The notes: generated by a model from the sequence alone, not told the origin. A DNA stretch of 64,000 bases from Clostridiales bacterium (GCA_003538975.1 DPQQ01000014.1:94218-158217); one strand, 5' to 3'; positions 31,866 through 39,676 are shown, counted from the stretch's first letter. Made by a program: numbers and translations.

Positions 31866-31891
31866 AGTACCTGTTTCGCCGAAACTATGCC
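31866..31891 (+). repeat. Dispersed TACCTGT repeat, copy 6
   Basis: GTACCTGTTTCGCCGAAACT then ATGCC; the core matches the consensus at 17 or 18 of 18 positions. GGTA lies 15 bases upstream and can pair with TACC. Confidence 0.6.
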
Positions 31892-32064
31892 ATAATAAAA
31901 AACAATCCAGACAACGTATTGTTCAAAACGTACCAAAATGTTTTTAACGGTTACCCCGGAAAACGATGCGGTAAGCTTATATAAACAAAAATGCGATAAA
32001 AAACGTATTTGAACGGTTAATAGCAAGATTTAAGTTAAGGCTTATATTATTCGTAATATTAAAT

Positions 32065-32086
32065 AAAAAGCCGCTTCGGCGTTTTT
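32065..32086 (+). terminator. Short terminator-like hairpin
   Basis: AAAAAGCCG-CTT-CGGCGTTTTT, 4-bp GC stem extended by A-T pairs. Confidence 0.5.
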
Positions 32087-32155
32087 AATTGATCGCAGAC
32101 GGTTCTTTGTTTGCCTATGGGCAGGTTCTTATTTAATTATTATTAAATAAAATTC

Positions 32156-32184
32156 TTGAAAAAAGCGGGTTTTTATGCTATCAT
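32156..32184 (+). promoter_or_regulatory. mrnC promoter
   Basis: TTGAAA (32156-32161) and TATCAT (32179-32184) with a 17-bp spacer; start near 32191, only about 14 bases before the GTG start codon. Confidence 0.7.
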
Positions 32185-32204
32185 AAGTAAAAGGAAAATA
32201 AAAA

Positions 32205-32609
32205 GTGTTTAATTTAGAAGAAAAAATATCGGTAAAAGAAGCGACGGCAATGAATCCGGTCGTTCTCGCATTCGTCGGGGACGCCGTTTATTCGCTTTAT
32301 ATAAGAGAAAAGCTTGCGTTTAATCACGATCTTAAGACGGGCGAACTCAACAGACTTGCCGTTTCGAGCGTAAGAGCTTCGGCGCAGGCGCAAAAGATCG
32401 AAAATCTTCTGCCCGTTCTCACCGAAGAAGAACTTGCGGTGTTCAGACGCGCCCGCAATGCGAAAAAGGGTACCAAGGCAAAGAGCGCGAGCGTTGCGGA
32501 GTACAATTTAAGCACCGGATTCGAAGCGGTCGTAGGCTATCTTTACGTTACGGGACAAGCCGAAAGACTTGACGAAATTTTAAACTACGGAGAAGAAAAT
32601 GAAGGTTGA
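32205..32609 (+). CDS. mrnC: Mini-ribonuclease III (MrnC)
   Basis: MrnC is a compact RNase III that lacks a dsRNA-binding domain and matures 23S rRNA in Firmicutes. The 134-residue protein has the truncated RNase III catalytic signatures NPVVLAFVGDAVYSLYIRE near residues 17-35 and a C-terminal NLSTGFEAVVGYLY segment near 105-118 carrying the second acidic pair. It starts with GTG after AAAAGGAAAATAAAA. It overlaps rlmB by 11 bp. In B. subtilis the same order mrnC-rlmB-(yacP)-sigH is found; yacP is absent here. Confidence 0.93.
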   Translation: MFNLEEKISVKEATAMNPVVLAFVGDAVYSLYIREKLAFNHDLKTGELNRLAVSSVRASAQAQKIENLLPVLTEEELAVFRRARNAKKGTKAKSASVAEYNLSTGFEAVVGYLYVTGQAERLDEILNYGEENEG

Positions 32610-33330
32610 AGGTAAAAACGCCGTAAGGGAACTTATTAAAACCGATGCGGAAATAGATAAAATTCTCATAGCGAACGGCTTGAAAGATCCCGAGTCCCGT
32701 AAACTTTTAAACGAAATCCGCGTCAAGGGATATAAAGTCCAGTTTGCGGACGGGTTCATTCTCGATAAGGAGAGCGAATCAAAACGCCATCAGGGGTTTA
32801 TAGCGTTTGCTTCCGATTATAAATACGCGGACTTAAAAGACATAATAGCCGATTGCGATAAAAAAGGGAACGATTCTTTGGTTGTCGTTCTCGACGAAAT
32901 ATTGGATCCTCATAATCTCGGAAGCATAATAAGAGTGTGCGAATGCGGCGGTGCGGACGGACTCATTATACCCGAACGCCGTTCCGCTCAGGTTACAGAG
33001 ACCGTTATAAGAATTTCCGAAGGCGGCGCGAATCACGTTAAGATAGCGAGAGTTACCAATATAAACTCCGCCATAAAAGAATTGCAGCAGAACGGATTCT
33101 GGGCGACCGGTGCGGAACTCGGCGGCGAAAATCTTTATAAAGCAGATCTTACCGGCAAGCTTTGTCTGGTAATCGGCGGCGAAGGAACGGGTATAAAAAA
33201 ACTCACAAAAGAAATATGCGACAGGATAGTAACCATTCCGATGAAAGGTAAAGTAAATTCCTTGAACGCTTCCGTTGCCTGCGGCGTAGTTCTTTTCGAA
33301 GCGCTTCGTCAGAGAGATTGGAAAAAGTAA
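32599..33330 (+). CDS. rlmB: 23S rRNA 2'-O-ribose methyltransferase, RlmB-like
   Basis: RlmB methylates the ribose of G2251 in 23S rRNA. The 243-residue SpoU-family protein has an N-terminal substrate-binding domain (residues 1-75), the conserved LDEILDPHNLGSIIRVCE segment near 98-115, and the trefoil-knot SAM motifs LVIGGEGTGIKKL near 190-202 and IPMKGKVNSLNASVACGVVL near 212-231. The signature residues Asn (in NLG) and Glu (in GGEG) are present. It overlaps mrnC and shares its operon. RlmB-like proteins can be other SpoU methylases, so the exact target is inferred. Confidence 0.9.
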   Translation: MKVEGKNAVRELIKTDAEIDKILIANGLKDPESRKLLNEIRVKGYKVQFADGFILDKESESKRHQGFIAFASDYKYADLKDIIADCDKKGNDSLVVVLDEILDPHNLGSIIRVCECGGADGLIIPERRSAQVTETVIRISEGGANHVKIARVTNINSAIKELQQNGFWATGAELGGENLYKADLTGKLCLVIGGEGTGIKKLTKEICDRIVTIPMKGKVNSLNASVACGVVLFEALRQRDWKK

Positions 33331-33388
33331 AAACGGTTTTGTCCGTGACAAAAGGACGAAGCTGAAAAGAATGGTAATCGGGTAAACG

Positions 33389-33982
33389 ATGAAAGAAAAG
33401 AAGATTTTAAAAAACAAAATAGCGGATGAAGATCTTATAGCGGCGGCAAAATCAGGCGAAGAACAGGCTGTCGAAGAGATATTTTTAAGATATCGTGCCG
33501 GGATTATCGGAATCGCCAGATCTTATTACCTTTTGGGCGGCGAGATCGAGGATCTCGTGCAGGAAGGGAATCTCGGACTCTTAAAAGCGGTAAGGACTTA
33601 CAGCTCTCAAAAAGAAGTTTCGTTTGAATATTACGCCAAACGCTGTATAAAGAACGAAATAATCTCGACGGTAAGGGCGGCTTCCGGTAAAAAGCACGAA
33701 CCGCTTAATAACGTGAGCGCAGAACTTACGGATTTTGACGAAGAGTTCGGCGACGAGTCCATGAATCCCGAAAATAAACTCTTAAATAAAGAAAGAGAAA
33801 CGGATATAAATAAAAAATTCAAAGAACTTTTATCCGTAAAGGAATACGAAGTTTATAAACTGTATATTAAGGGGTTTTCGTTCAAAGACATAGGAAACGA
33901 ACTTAAAATAAAGGAAAAGTCGGTGGATAACGCCGTCCAGCGCATAAAGAAAAAGGCAAAGGAAGTAAAATGGGATATTTAG
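33389..33982 (+). CDS. sigH: RNA polymerase sigma factor, SigH-like
   Basis: The 197-residue sigma-70-family factor has region 2 with GGEIEDLVQEGNLGLLKAV near residues 50-68 and the characteristic AASGKKHEPLNN block near 97-108, which resembles the sigma-H family. Region 4 follows (about 140-195, YKLYIKGFSFKDIGNEL). Sigma-H directs early stationary-phase and sporulation genes in Bacillus. The gene order rlmB-sigH-dnaX supports the call. It overlaps dnaX by 13 bp, which would couple DNA polymerase III subunit production to this operon. Whether this organism sporulates cannot be judged from this gene alone. Confidence 0.85.
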   Translation: MKEKKILKNKIADEDLIAAAKSGEEQAVEEIFLRYRAGIIGIARSYYLLGGEIEDLVQEGNLGLLKAVRTYSSQKEVSFEYYAKRCIKNEIISTVRAASGKKHEPLNNVSAELTDFDEEFGDESMNPENKLLNKERETDINKKFKELLSVKEYEVYKLYIKGFSFKDIGNELKIKEKSVDNAVQRIKKKAKEVKWDI

Positions 33983-35664
33983 CGATTTATCGTAAATACC
34001 GTCCGCAGACCTTTGATAAGGTTATCGGACAGGATCACGTCGTAAAGACGCTCGTCAATCAGATAAAGCAGGACCGAATCGGTCACGCATATCTTTTTAC
34101 GGGAACCCGCGGCACCGGTAAAACTTCGGTGGCGAAGATTTTCGCCCGGGCAATAAATTGCGAACACCCCGTAAACGGTTCCCCTTGCGGCAAGTGCGAT
34201 ACGTGCAAAGCTCTTCTCGATCCGTCGAATATAGACGTTCTCGAAATCGACGCGGCTTCCAATAACGGCGTGGACGAGATAAGAAATTTAAGAGAAAATA
34301 TTCAGTATCCGCCGGTAAACAGCCGTTATAAAGTCTATATCATAGACGAAGTTCACATGCTCTCGCCGTCGGCTTTCAACGCACTCCTGAAAACGCTTGA
34401 AGAACCTCCCAAACACGCGGTCTTTATTCTTGCGACTACCGAAGTACAGAAAATGCCCGCAACTATATTGTCGAGATGTATGCGTTTCGACTTCAGACTT
34501 GTAGACATAGATAAGCTTGCTAAACTTGTTGCGGATATTTACGACGATCTCGGGAAAAAATATACTAAGGAAGCCGTTTACGCCATTGCAAAACTCGGCG
34601 AAGGCAGCGTAAGAGACGCGCTTTCGGTAGCGGATATCTGTCTGTCTCTGTCGGACGGCGAACTTACTTACGGCGACGTTCTGACGGCAACGGGTGCGTC
34701 GGACAGAACCATGCTCAGAGACTTCGTGACTGCGCTCACCGCGGGCGACGTCGGAGCCGTGCTTAACCTTACCGATAAGCTCATAAACTTAGGCAAGAGC
34801 ATCGGGCTTATGATAAAGGATGTGAATTCGTATCTGCGCGACGTTATGATTACAAAAACGTGCGCAAACGCGAAGGATATATTGAAGCTCCCCGAAGATC
34901 TCATAAGCGAGCTTGAAATTATAGCGGATTCCACTACAAAAGAACGTATTTTAAGAGCGATCGAAATATTTGCGGAGACCGAAAGCGATCTTAAATATTC
35001 GAATCATCCGCGTATTTTGTTCGAGACTGCGGCTATAAAAGCTACCCGTCCCGAAAACGACTACAATATAGACGCTCTTTTGTCGAGAATAAGCGTTCTC
35101 GAAAAGAAGATAGACGATCTTACTTCGGGTAAAATTCAGGTAAGTTTGAGCAAGCCGTCAGACGGTAATACAGTACAGAACAGCGCTACCTGTGTTGTCG
35201 AAACGATACCGCAGAATAATGTGAAGCCCTCTGCCGAGCTGACTGAAATTACGGAACGTACCGTCGAACCGGTACCGCAAAAGACCGAAACGGACGGCAT
35301 AAAGCAAAATTCCGCAAACGGTAAAGTTAAACTTTCGGAATGTAACGTACCGTTTGAAAGAATCAAGGGCAAACTTATTAAATCTTTAAGAGACAATAAC
35401 GAGATAATGCTCTGGTCGGTCGTTCAGACGATGCCGCTTACGTTAAAGGACAACACGCTTATAATAACGGTTACGACCGAAAGCGACATGGAAATTATAA
35501 ACAGAAAAGAAAGTCTCGATATAATAAAGGCACAACTTCCGGAGTATGACTTCGACGTCGAAGTAAGGCTCCACGCGAAAATAGAGCGGCAGGAAAAGCT
35601 TGAAGAAGAGATTGAAAAATATAAAAGAATTTTCGGCGACGATATAGTAGTCGTCGGTAAATAA
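33970..35664 (+). CDS. dnaX: DNA polymerase III subunits gamma/tau
   Basis: DnaX is the clamp-loader ATPase. The 564-residue product has Walker A TGTRGTGKTSVAK near residues 44-56, the zinc module with cysteines at CEHPVNGSPCGKCDTC near 63-78, Walker B IIDEVHML near 119-126 and the sensor regions. Domain III runs to about 360; the rest is a low-complexity linker (about 360-450) and a tau-like C-terminal domain. The linker contains a segment at 35186-35210 matching the dispersed intergenic repeat. No clear slippery frameshift site was identified. It overlaps the end of sigH; ybaB and recR follow, the classic dnaX-ybaB-recR cluster. Confidence 0.95.
   Translation: MGYLAIYRKYRPQTFDKVIGQDHVVKTLVNQIKQDRIGHAYLFTGTRGTGKTSVAKIFARAINCEHPVNGSPCGKCDTCKALLDPSNIDVLEIDAASNNGVDEIRNLRENIQYPPVNSRYKVYIIDEVHMLSPSAFNALLKTLEEPPKHAVFILATTEVQKMPATILSRCMRFDFRLVDIDKLAKLVADIYDDLGKKYTKEAVYAIAKLGEGSVRDALSVADICLSLSDGELTYGDVLTATGASDRTMLRDFVTALTAGDVGAVLNLTDKLINLGKSIGLMIKDVNSYLRDVMITKTCANAKDILKLPEDLISELEIIADSTTKERILRAIEIFAETESDLKYSNHPRILFETAAIKATRPENDYNIDALLSRISVLEKKIDDLTSGKIQVSLSKPSDGNTVQNSATCVVETIPQNNVKPSAELTEITERTVEPVPQKTETDGIKQNSANGKVKLSECNVPFERIKGKLIKSLRDNNEIMLWSVVQTMPLTLKDNTLIITVTTESDMEIINRKESLDIIKAQLPEYDFDVEVRLHAKIERQEKLEEEIEKYKRIFGDDIVVVGK
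35186..35210 (+). repeat. Possible TACCTGT repeat copy inside dnaX
   Basis: CTACCTGTGTTGTCGAAACG then ATACC, 19 of 25 bases matching repeat copy 3 at 26521. It encodes TCVVETIP within the unstructured linker of DnaX, where an insertion would be tolerated. Confidence 0.35.
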
Positions 35665-35732
35665 AATCGGCTATTCGTTCGGATATGAACGGCGTACCAA
35701 AAAAATTAAATTATAAAAAGGAGATAATTATT

Positions 35733-36077
35733 ATGGGATATAAAGGCGGATTCGGAGGCTTCGGCGGAGGCGGCATGGGCAACATGCAGAACCTTATGAA
35801 GCAGGCGCAGAAGATGCAGGCGGACATGCAGAAAGCACAGGAAGAAATCGAAGCGGCGGAGCTTACGGGAACCGCAGGCGGCGGACTTGTAGAAGTCACT
35901 CTTTCCGGCAAAAAGGAACTTTTAGGTATTAAAATCAAACCCGAAGCAGTCGATCCCGACGATATCGAAATGCTCGAAGATCTTATTACCGCGGCATTTA
36001 ACGACGCAAGTTCGCAGGCGGACGCTCTTTCCGAAGAAAAACTCGGTGCGTACGGCAACATGGGAGGACTTTTGTAA
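35733..36077 (+). CDS. YbaB/EbfC-family nucleoid-associated protein
   Basis: YbaB/EbfC proteins are small homodimeric DNA-binding proteins. I start at ATG 35733 because AAAAGGAGATAAT precedes it, giving 114 residues. The N-terminus is a striking glycine-rich stretch (GGFGGFGGGGMGN), followed by the conserved helical NLMKQAQKMQADMQKAQEEIEAAE and the beta-strand region VEVTLSGKKELLGIKI. The C-terminus ends MGGLL. It lies between dnaX and recR, 3 bp before the recR start codon, its usual position. Confidence 0.95.
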   Translation: MGYKGGFGGFGGGGMGNMQNLMKQAQKMQADMQKAQEEIEAAELTGTAGGGLVEVTLSGKKELLGIKIKPEAVDPDDIEMLEDLITAAFNDASSQADALSEEKLGAYGNMGGLL

Positions 36078-36080
36078 TCC

Positions 36081-36677
36081 GTGAAAGTTTATATCGAACC
36101 GATCGGTAAACTTATAAACGAGTTTTCGAAGTTACCGGGAGTCGGGCAGAAAACGGCTCAGCGTTACGCATATAAAATAATAAATATGACCGAAGCCGAA
36201 GCGGCGGAATTCGCAAACGCTGTTTTATCTGCAAAAAAGGACGTTAAATATTGCAGGATATGCGGAAACTATTCCGAAGAAGACGTTTGTGAAATCTGCA
36301 AAAAACGCGATCCGTCGGTTATATGCGTAGTCAAAGAACCGAAAGACGTAATCGCCATCGAGAAGCTTAACGAATTCGACGGCGTGTACCACGTTCTGCA
36401 CGGAACAATCTCGCCCGTGGACGGAATAGGTCCCAACGACATAAGAATAAAAGAGCTTTTAGAGCGCATCGGTTCCGGCGATACCGTCAAAGAAATTATT
36501 CTCGCGACAAACCCGGACGTCGAAGGCGAAGCTACCGCAATGTATATTACCCGTCTTATAAAACCGCTCGGAATAAAGGTAACCCGTCTCGCTCACGGCA
36601 TTCCGATAGGAACCGATCTCGAATATGCGGACGAAATGACTTTATCGAGAGCGTTTATCGACAGAAAGACTTTGTAA
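36081..36677 (+). CDS. recR: Recombination protein RecR
   Basis: RecR forms a tetrameric clamp that works with RecO (and RecF) to load RecA at gaps. The 198-residue length is normal. Visible are the helix-hairpin-helix segment LPGVGQKTAQRYAY near residues 13-26, the C4 zinc finger CRIC...CEIC near 57-72, the Toprim domain (about 79-173, with VVKEPKDVIAIEKL and ATNPDVEGEATAMYI), and the C-terminal THR-like region. The start codon is GTG. It is separated from ybaB by 3 bp and is the last gene of the operon. Confidence 0.96.
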   Translation: MKVYIEPIGKLINEFSKLPGVGQKTAQRYAYKIINMTEAEAAEFANAVLSAKKDVKYCRICGNYSEEDVCEICKKRDPSVICVVKEPKDVIAIEKLNEFDGVYHVLHGTISPVDGIGPNDIRIKELLERIGSGDTVKEIILATNPDVEGEATAMYITRLIKPLGIKVTRLAHGIPIGTDLEYADEMTLSRAFIDRKTL

Positions 36678-36989
36678 GCGCAGATAAAACCGTAAATAAC
36701 AGGGTTTTACGGCGTAATTATAATAAAATTACATATGTTACGCTAAATTTTTTATAATCTGAAAAACAGTAAAAAACAGATAAAAACGCCTGAAAACGAG
36801 GCGTTTTTATATATAAAATAAAATCACAAACGTTATACTACATATGTAATAAAAATACTTGACGGTAAATAAAAGATGAGTATTCCGCAATATACAGAAC
36901 AATAACGGCTCCGGAAAACGGAGCCGTTATCATAAAGGTAAGTATTCAAAAAGTGTAATCAAAAAAGGTTGTAAAAGACGGACAAGGGG
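36678..36989. other. 312-bp intergenic region with terminator and inverted repeats
   Basis: It holds the recR terminator, an inverted pair ATTACATATGT (36728-36738) / ACATATGTAAT (36840-36850) surrounding it, and a perfect AATAACGGCTCCG-GAAAA-CGGAGCCGTTAT hairpin (36902-36930) without a T tract. No gene is supportable. The AT-rich, palindrome-flanked 123-bp segment could be a miniature element or regulatory sites. Confidence 0.5.
36782..36810 (+). terminator. Terminator after recR
   Basis: AAAAACGCCT-GAAAACG-AGGCGTTTTT, perfect hairpin with T tail. Confidence 0.88.
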
Positions 36990-36998
36990 TTAACAACC
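36961..36998 (-). terminator. Terminator for the 83-residue minus-strand gene
   Basis: On the minus strand GGTTGT, which overlaps the last codons of the gene, pairs with ACAACC and is followed by six Ts. Confidence 0.65.
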
Positions 36999-37287
36999 GT
37001 ATTCGGAAAATCTTAAGTATTCGCGCATTTTTCTGATCTTGTTTTTATTGAAGCAGTTCTCCTTTTCAAATATAATATTTATTTCGCCTTCCGGCTTGAT
37101 AGTTTGTTTTTCTTCTTTTATATAAGACTGATCTCCTTTATCAGATTTGATGATGTAAGCATGCTTAGCCGCTTTTTTATTTTTAGCGGAAGAGTTCTTA
37201 TTTCCAAACAATATATTATATATGGCGTTAAAAAATTTCATAACATTCTCCTTTTTATAGGTGTAAATTCGTCCGTCCGTCTTTTAC
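36971..37287. repeat. 13-bp inverted repeat bracketing the 83-residue gene
   Basis: GTAAAAGACGGAC (36971-36983) and GTCCGTCTTTTAC (37275-37287) are exact reverse complements 291 bp apart, enclosing the 83-residue gene. I see no obvious target-site duplication outside them. Confidence 0.45.
36990..37241 (-). CDS. Uncharacterised basic protein, 83 residues
   Basis: I do not recognise a family. The frame is supported by AAAAGGAGAATGTT immediately before ATG 37241 and by a U-tailed hairpin overlapping its stop. The protein begins MKFFNAIYNILFGNKNSS, an amphipathic helix that could bind membrane, and continues with a lysine-rich middle (KNKKAAKHAYIIK) and a C-terminal helix KIRKMREYLRFSEYGC. About one in four residues is Lys or Arg. 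It is divergent from a WYL-type regulator, sharing a 187-bp promoter region, so control by that regulator is plausible. It is bracketed by a 13-bp inverted repeat. Confidence 0.65.
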   Translation of the reverse strand: MKFFNAIYNILFGNKNSSAKNKKAAKHAYIIKSDKGDQSYIKEEKQTIKPEGEINIIFEKENCFNKNKIRKMREYLRFSEYGC

Positions 37288-37340
37288 GTCTTTATTATAC
37301 AATATTATATATGACAAGTACAGTCCTGTTTGAAAAAAAT

Positions 37341-37369
37341 TTGACAATTTTTTTTGCGGGGTGTATTAT
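37341..37369 (+). promoter_or_regulatory. Promoter for WYL regulator
   Basis: TTGACA (37341-37346) and TATTAT (37364-37369), 17-bp spacer; start near 37376, leader about 53 bases. Confidence 0.82.
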
Positions 37370-37428
37370 TTAATAAAAGAAAAATAAAAAGTCGTTATTT
37401 CCGTTAATTTTAATCGGGGAAAAAGAAT

Positions 37429-38349
37429 ATGAAGTATGAAATAATGATAAATATACTTTTTGATCTATTGTCAAAAAAGCTCGTTTCGGCAAGGTATCTT
37501 GCGGATAAATACGAAGTATCCCAGAGGACGGTTTACAGATATATAGACGGACTTTCTCTTGCGGGGATACCCGTTATAACGGTGCGGGGTGCGAGCGGAG
37601 GATTTAAAATTGCCGAAGGTTACAGAATATCTTTCGGGTTTTTAACAAAAGAAGAACATGAAAGCGTTATTTCCGCATTAAAAGCCGTTTTTGAAGAGAC
37701 AAACAATAAAAATCTCGAAAGCGCGCTTTCTAAATTCGCCGGGGTGAAGCGCATAGACGGCGATTTCAGTATGAAAACGGGCAATCTTGTCATAGACGAG
37801 GGACCTTGGTGTAATTCCTGCGGATACAAGGACAAGTTGTCGCTCCTTACTTCCGCTACGGAAAACCGCGAAGCGTTAAAGATTTTTTATCATGACAGAG
37901 AAGGTAAGGCCTCCGAACGCATAATCGAGCCGCACGTCATGGTTTTTAAACAAGGCATGTGGTATGTATACGCTTTTTGCCGTAAACGCGGCGAATTCAG
38001 ATTTTTTAAGGTCGGAAGAATCGAATCGCTCGACAAAACGGGCGAGATCTTCGTAAGAAGAACCGTTCCCGAAACTCTTCCTTTTGAAGATTGGTATACT
38101 AAAGGAGATCTTGAATTTGTCGAAATGAAGATCGAACGCCCGTATATCGCTCCCGTCGGAGAGTGGCTCGGAGTAGAAAATTTGTATTACGAAAAGGACG
38201 GCTGTTACGCTAAATTAAGTCTTCCCGAAGACGACGGACTTATCGGCAAAATTTTGTCGTTCGGCAGCGGCGTAAAGGTAGTTAAACCTGAATCGCTCGT
38301 TAAAAAAATCACCGCAAAAATCGCAGAAATCAACTCGCTTTATTCGTAA
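37429..38349 (+). CDS. WYL-domain transcriptional regulator (YafY-like)
   Basis: The 306-residue protein has an N-terminal HTH_11 winged helix (residues 1-60, with VSARYLADKYEVSQRTVYRYI), the linking segment GASGGFKIAEGYRI typical of YafY-type proteins, a WYL domain (about 140-205, EALKIFYHDREGKAS and GMWYVYAFCRKRGEFR), and a WCX C-terminal domain. It has a consensus promoter. Its divergent partner is the 83-residue gene. A palindrome ATCAAACGTTTGAT lies 36 bp after its stop. Ligand and targets are unknown. Confidence 0.9.
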   Translation: MKYEIMINILFDLLSKKLVSARYLADKYEVSQRTVYRYIDGLSLAGIPVITVRGASGGFKIAEGYRISFGFLTKEEHESVISALKAVFEETNNKNLESALSKFAGVKRIDGDFSMKTGNLVIDEGPWCNSCGYKDKLSLLTSATENREALKIFYHDREGKASERIIEPHVMVFKQGMWYVYAFCRKRGEFRFFKVGRIESLDKTGEIFVRRTVPETLPFEDWYTKGDLEFVEMKIERPYIAPVGEWLGVENLYYEKDGCYAKLSLPEDDGLIGKILSFGSGVKVVKPESLVKKITAKIAEINSLYS

Positions 38350-38384
38350 TCCGGTTTACCTTAAAAAATCTTTACCGACTCATT

Positions 38385-38398
38385 ATCAAACGTTTGAT
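38385..38398. promoter_or_regulatory. Perfect 14-bp palindrome
   Basis: ATCAAACGTTTGAT lies between the convergent WYL regulator and murG genes, away from any promoter. LacI-like operators can look like this, but its location downstream of both genes argues against a standard operator. Confidence 0.3.
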
Positions 38399-38460
38399 GA
38401 ATATAAAACGGGAATTTTTTTGGTAAAAAATAAAAATCCCGATGGCATATATAAAAATAA

Positions 38461-38493
38461 ACACCCCCGTAATTGTAAAGTTACGGGGGTGCT
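38461..38493. terminator. Bidirectional terminator between WYL regulator and murG
   Basis: CACCCCCGTAA pairs with TTACGGGGGTG around an 8-base loop with Ts on the plus side; located just outside the murG stop. Confidence 0.85.
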
Positions 38494-38494
38494 T

Positions 38495-39676
38495 TTATCT
38501 TTTTTTGCTTTTTACGTTGTGATTTTTGGCGTAATTATATAAAATTTTAGCTATCTCTTCGGACGAATCGGTTATTTTCAGGTTGATATAAGACGTATCA
38601 ATAAAGTTTTCGGGCGAATTTGCAGTCGGTTTTTCGATTTTTTCCGTTTTATCGGTAGTATCGTGTGTTTCACGATAAAAAACTTCAGTGTCACCTTTAT
38701 TCATACTCCGTTTAAGTCCGCGGTATGCCGAGTTAACATACGCGGCGAGCGACTTTTCGGTAAGGTCGGATTCGTTAAGGACGAGACAGTTGCCGCTTTT
38801 TAAAAAATATTCGGCGTTCATAACCTGATCCCCTCGCGAATTTCCCTTTTTAAGCGGTACGAAAACGACGGGAATTTTAAGCGAGAGTATTTCAAATGCG
38901 GAATTAGAACCGCAACGGGCGAGCGCTACGTCGGCTGCGGAATAAGCCGTTTCCATATCCGATATAAACGGCGTTTCGTAAACCGAGCCTGTTTTTCGCG
39001 CTTCTTTTACGGATTTTCCCGCTATTAAAAGTATGTCGAAATCATTTTCGAGAAGAGGAGTCGCCTTTTTTACCGCGGCGGTGATTGCCGAGGCACCCTG
39101 ACTTCCGCCGAATGCGAGAAGAAGCGGCTTATCGCCCGAAAATCCGAATTTTTGCTTTGCAAGCCGTTTGTTCTTAGAATTAAATTCTTTAATCGGCGGT
39201 CCGATGAAAATTCCGTTTTTAAGTCCTTTCGCCGCGGACGGAAACGAGGTCAGAACGGCTTTTGCGAATTTTGCGGTGAGTTTGTTTGCAAGGCCCAAAG
39301 AGTAGTCGCTTTCGTGACAAACTACCGGTATACCGAGACTTTTCGCCGCCAGAACAACGGGAACGGCGACGTATCCGCCCTTTGAAAACACTACGTCGGG
39401 TTTTATTTTTTTGAGTATTTTTTTTGCAGCGGAAACTCCGCTCATAAGAGAAAACGGGATTTTTAAGTTTTTAAGAAAATTATCTCTCGAAAATTTTACG
39501 CACGGAACGGAATAAAACGGAATATCCAAAGGTTTTATAAGAGACTTTTCGATACCGGAATCCGAACCGATATAGTAAGTTTTATCGAAGTATTTATTTG
39601 TTTTTTGCATTACGGCGATGTTTGGGACGACGTGTCCCGCCGTGCCGCCGCCGGTGAATACGATTTTATACATCAT
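38495..39676 (-). CDS. murG: MurG-type UDP-GlcNAc:lipid I glycosyltransferase, C-terminally extended
   Basis: MurG adds GlcNAc to lipid I to give lipid II at the inner membrane face. The GT-B protein starts at ATG 39676 or 39673 and has 392-393 residues. Visible are FTGGGTAGHV near residues 7-16, VFSKGGYVAVPVVLAA near 85-100, HESDYSLGLANKL near 108-120, the nucleotide-binding GGSQGASAI near 175-183, and the C-terminal CGSNSAFEIL near 256. About 60 residues beyond the usual end form a polar tail rich in Thr/Glu. It lies outside any cell-division gene cluster. No ribosome site is visible, and a TATACT box lies just 5 bp upstream. Confidence 0.85.
   Translation of the reverse strand: MMYKIVFTGGGTAGHVVPNIAVMQKTNKYFDKTYYIGSDSGIEKSLIKPLDIPFYSVPCVKFSRDNFLKNLKIPFSLMSGVSAAKKILKKIKPDVVFSKGGYVAVPVVLAAKSLGIPVVCHESDYSLGLANKLTAKFAKAVLTSFPSAAKGLKNGIFIGPPIKEFNSKNKRLAKQKFGFSGDKPLLLAFGGSQGASAITAAVKKATPLLENDFDILLIAGKSVKEARKTGSVYETPFISDMETAYSAADVALARCGSNSAFEILSLKIPVVFVPLKKGNSRGDQVMNAEYFLKSGNCLVLNESDLTEKSLAAYVNSAYRGLKRSMNKGDTEVFYRETHDTTDKTEKIEKPTANSPENFIDTSYINLKITDSSEEIAKILYNYAKNHNVKSKKR

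Larger units (their letters stand above)
31838..32204. other. 367-bp intergenic region
   Basis: It contains repeat copy 6, a short hairpin terminator at 32065 and the mrnC promoter. No open frame with a ribosome binding site was seen. The sequence is AT-rich, with TTATTCGTAATAT palindromic stretches near 32046-32060. Confidence 0.6.
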
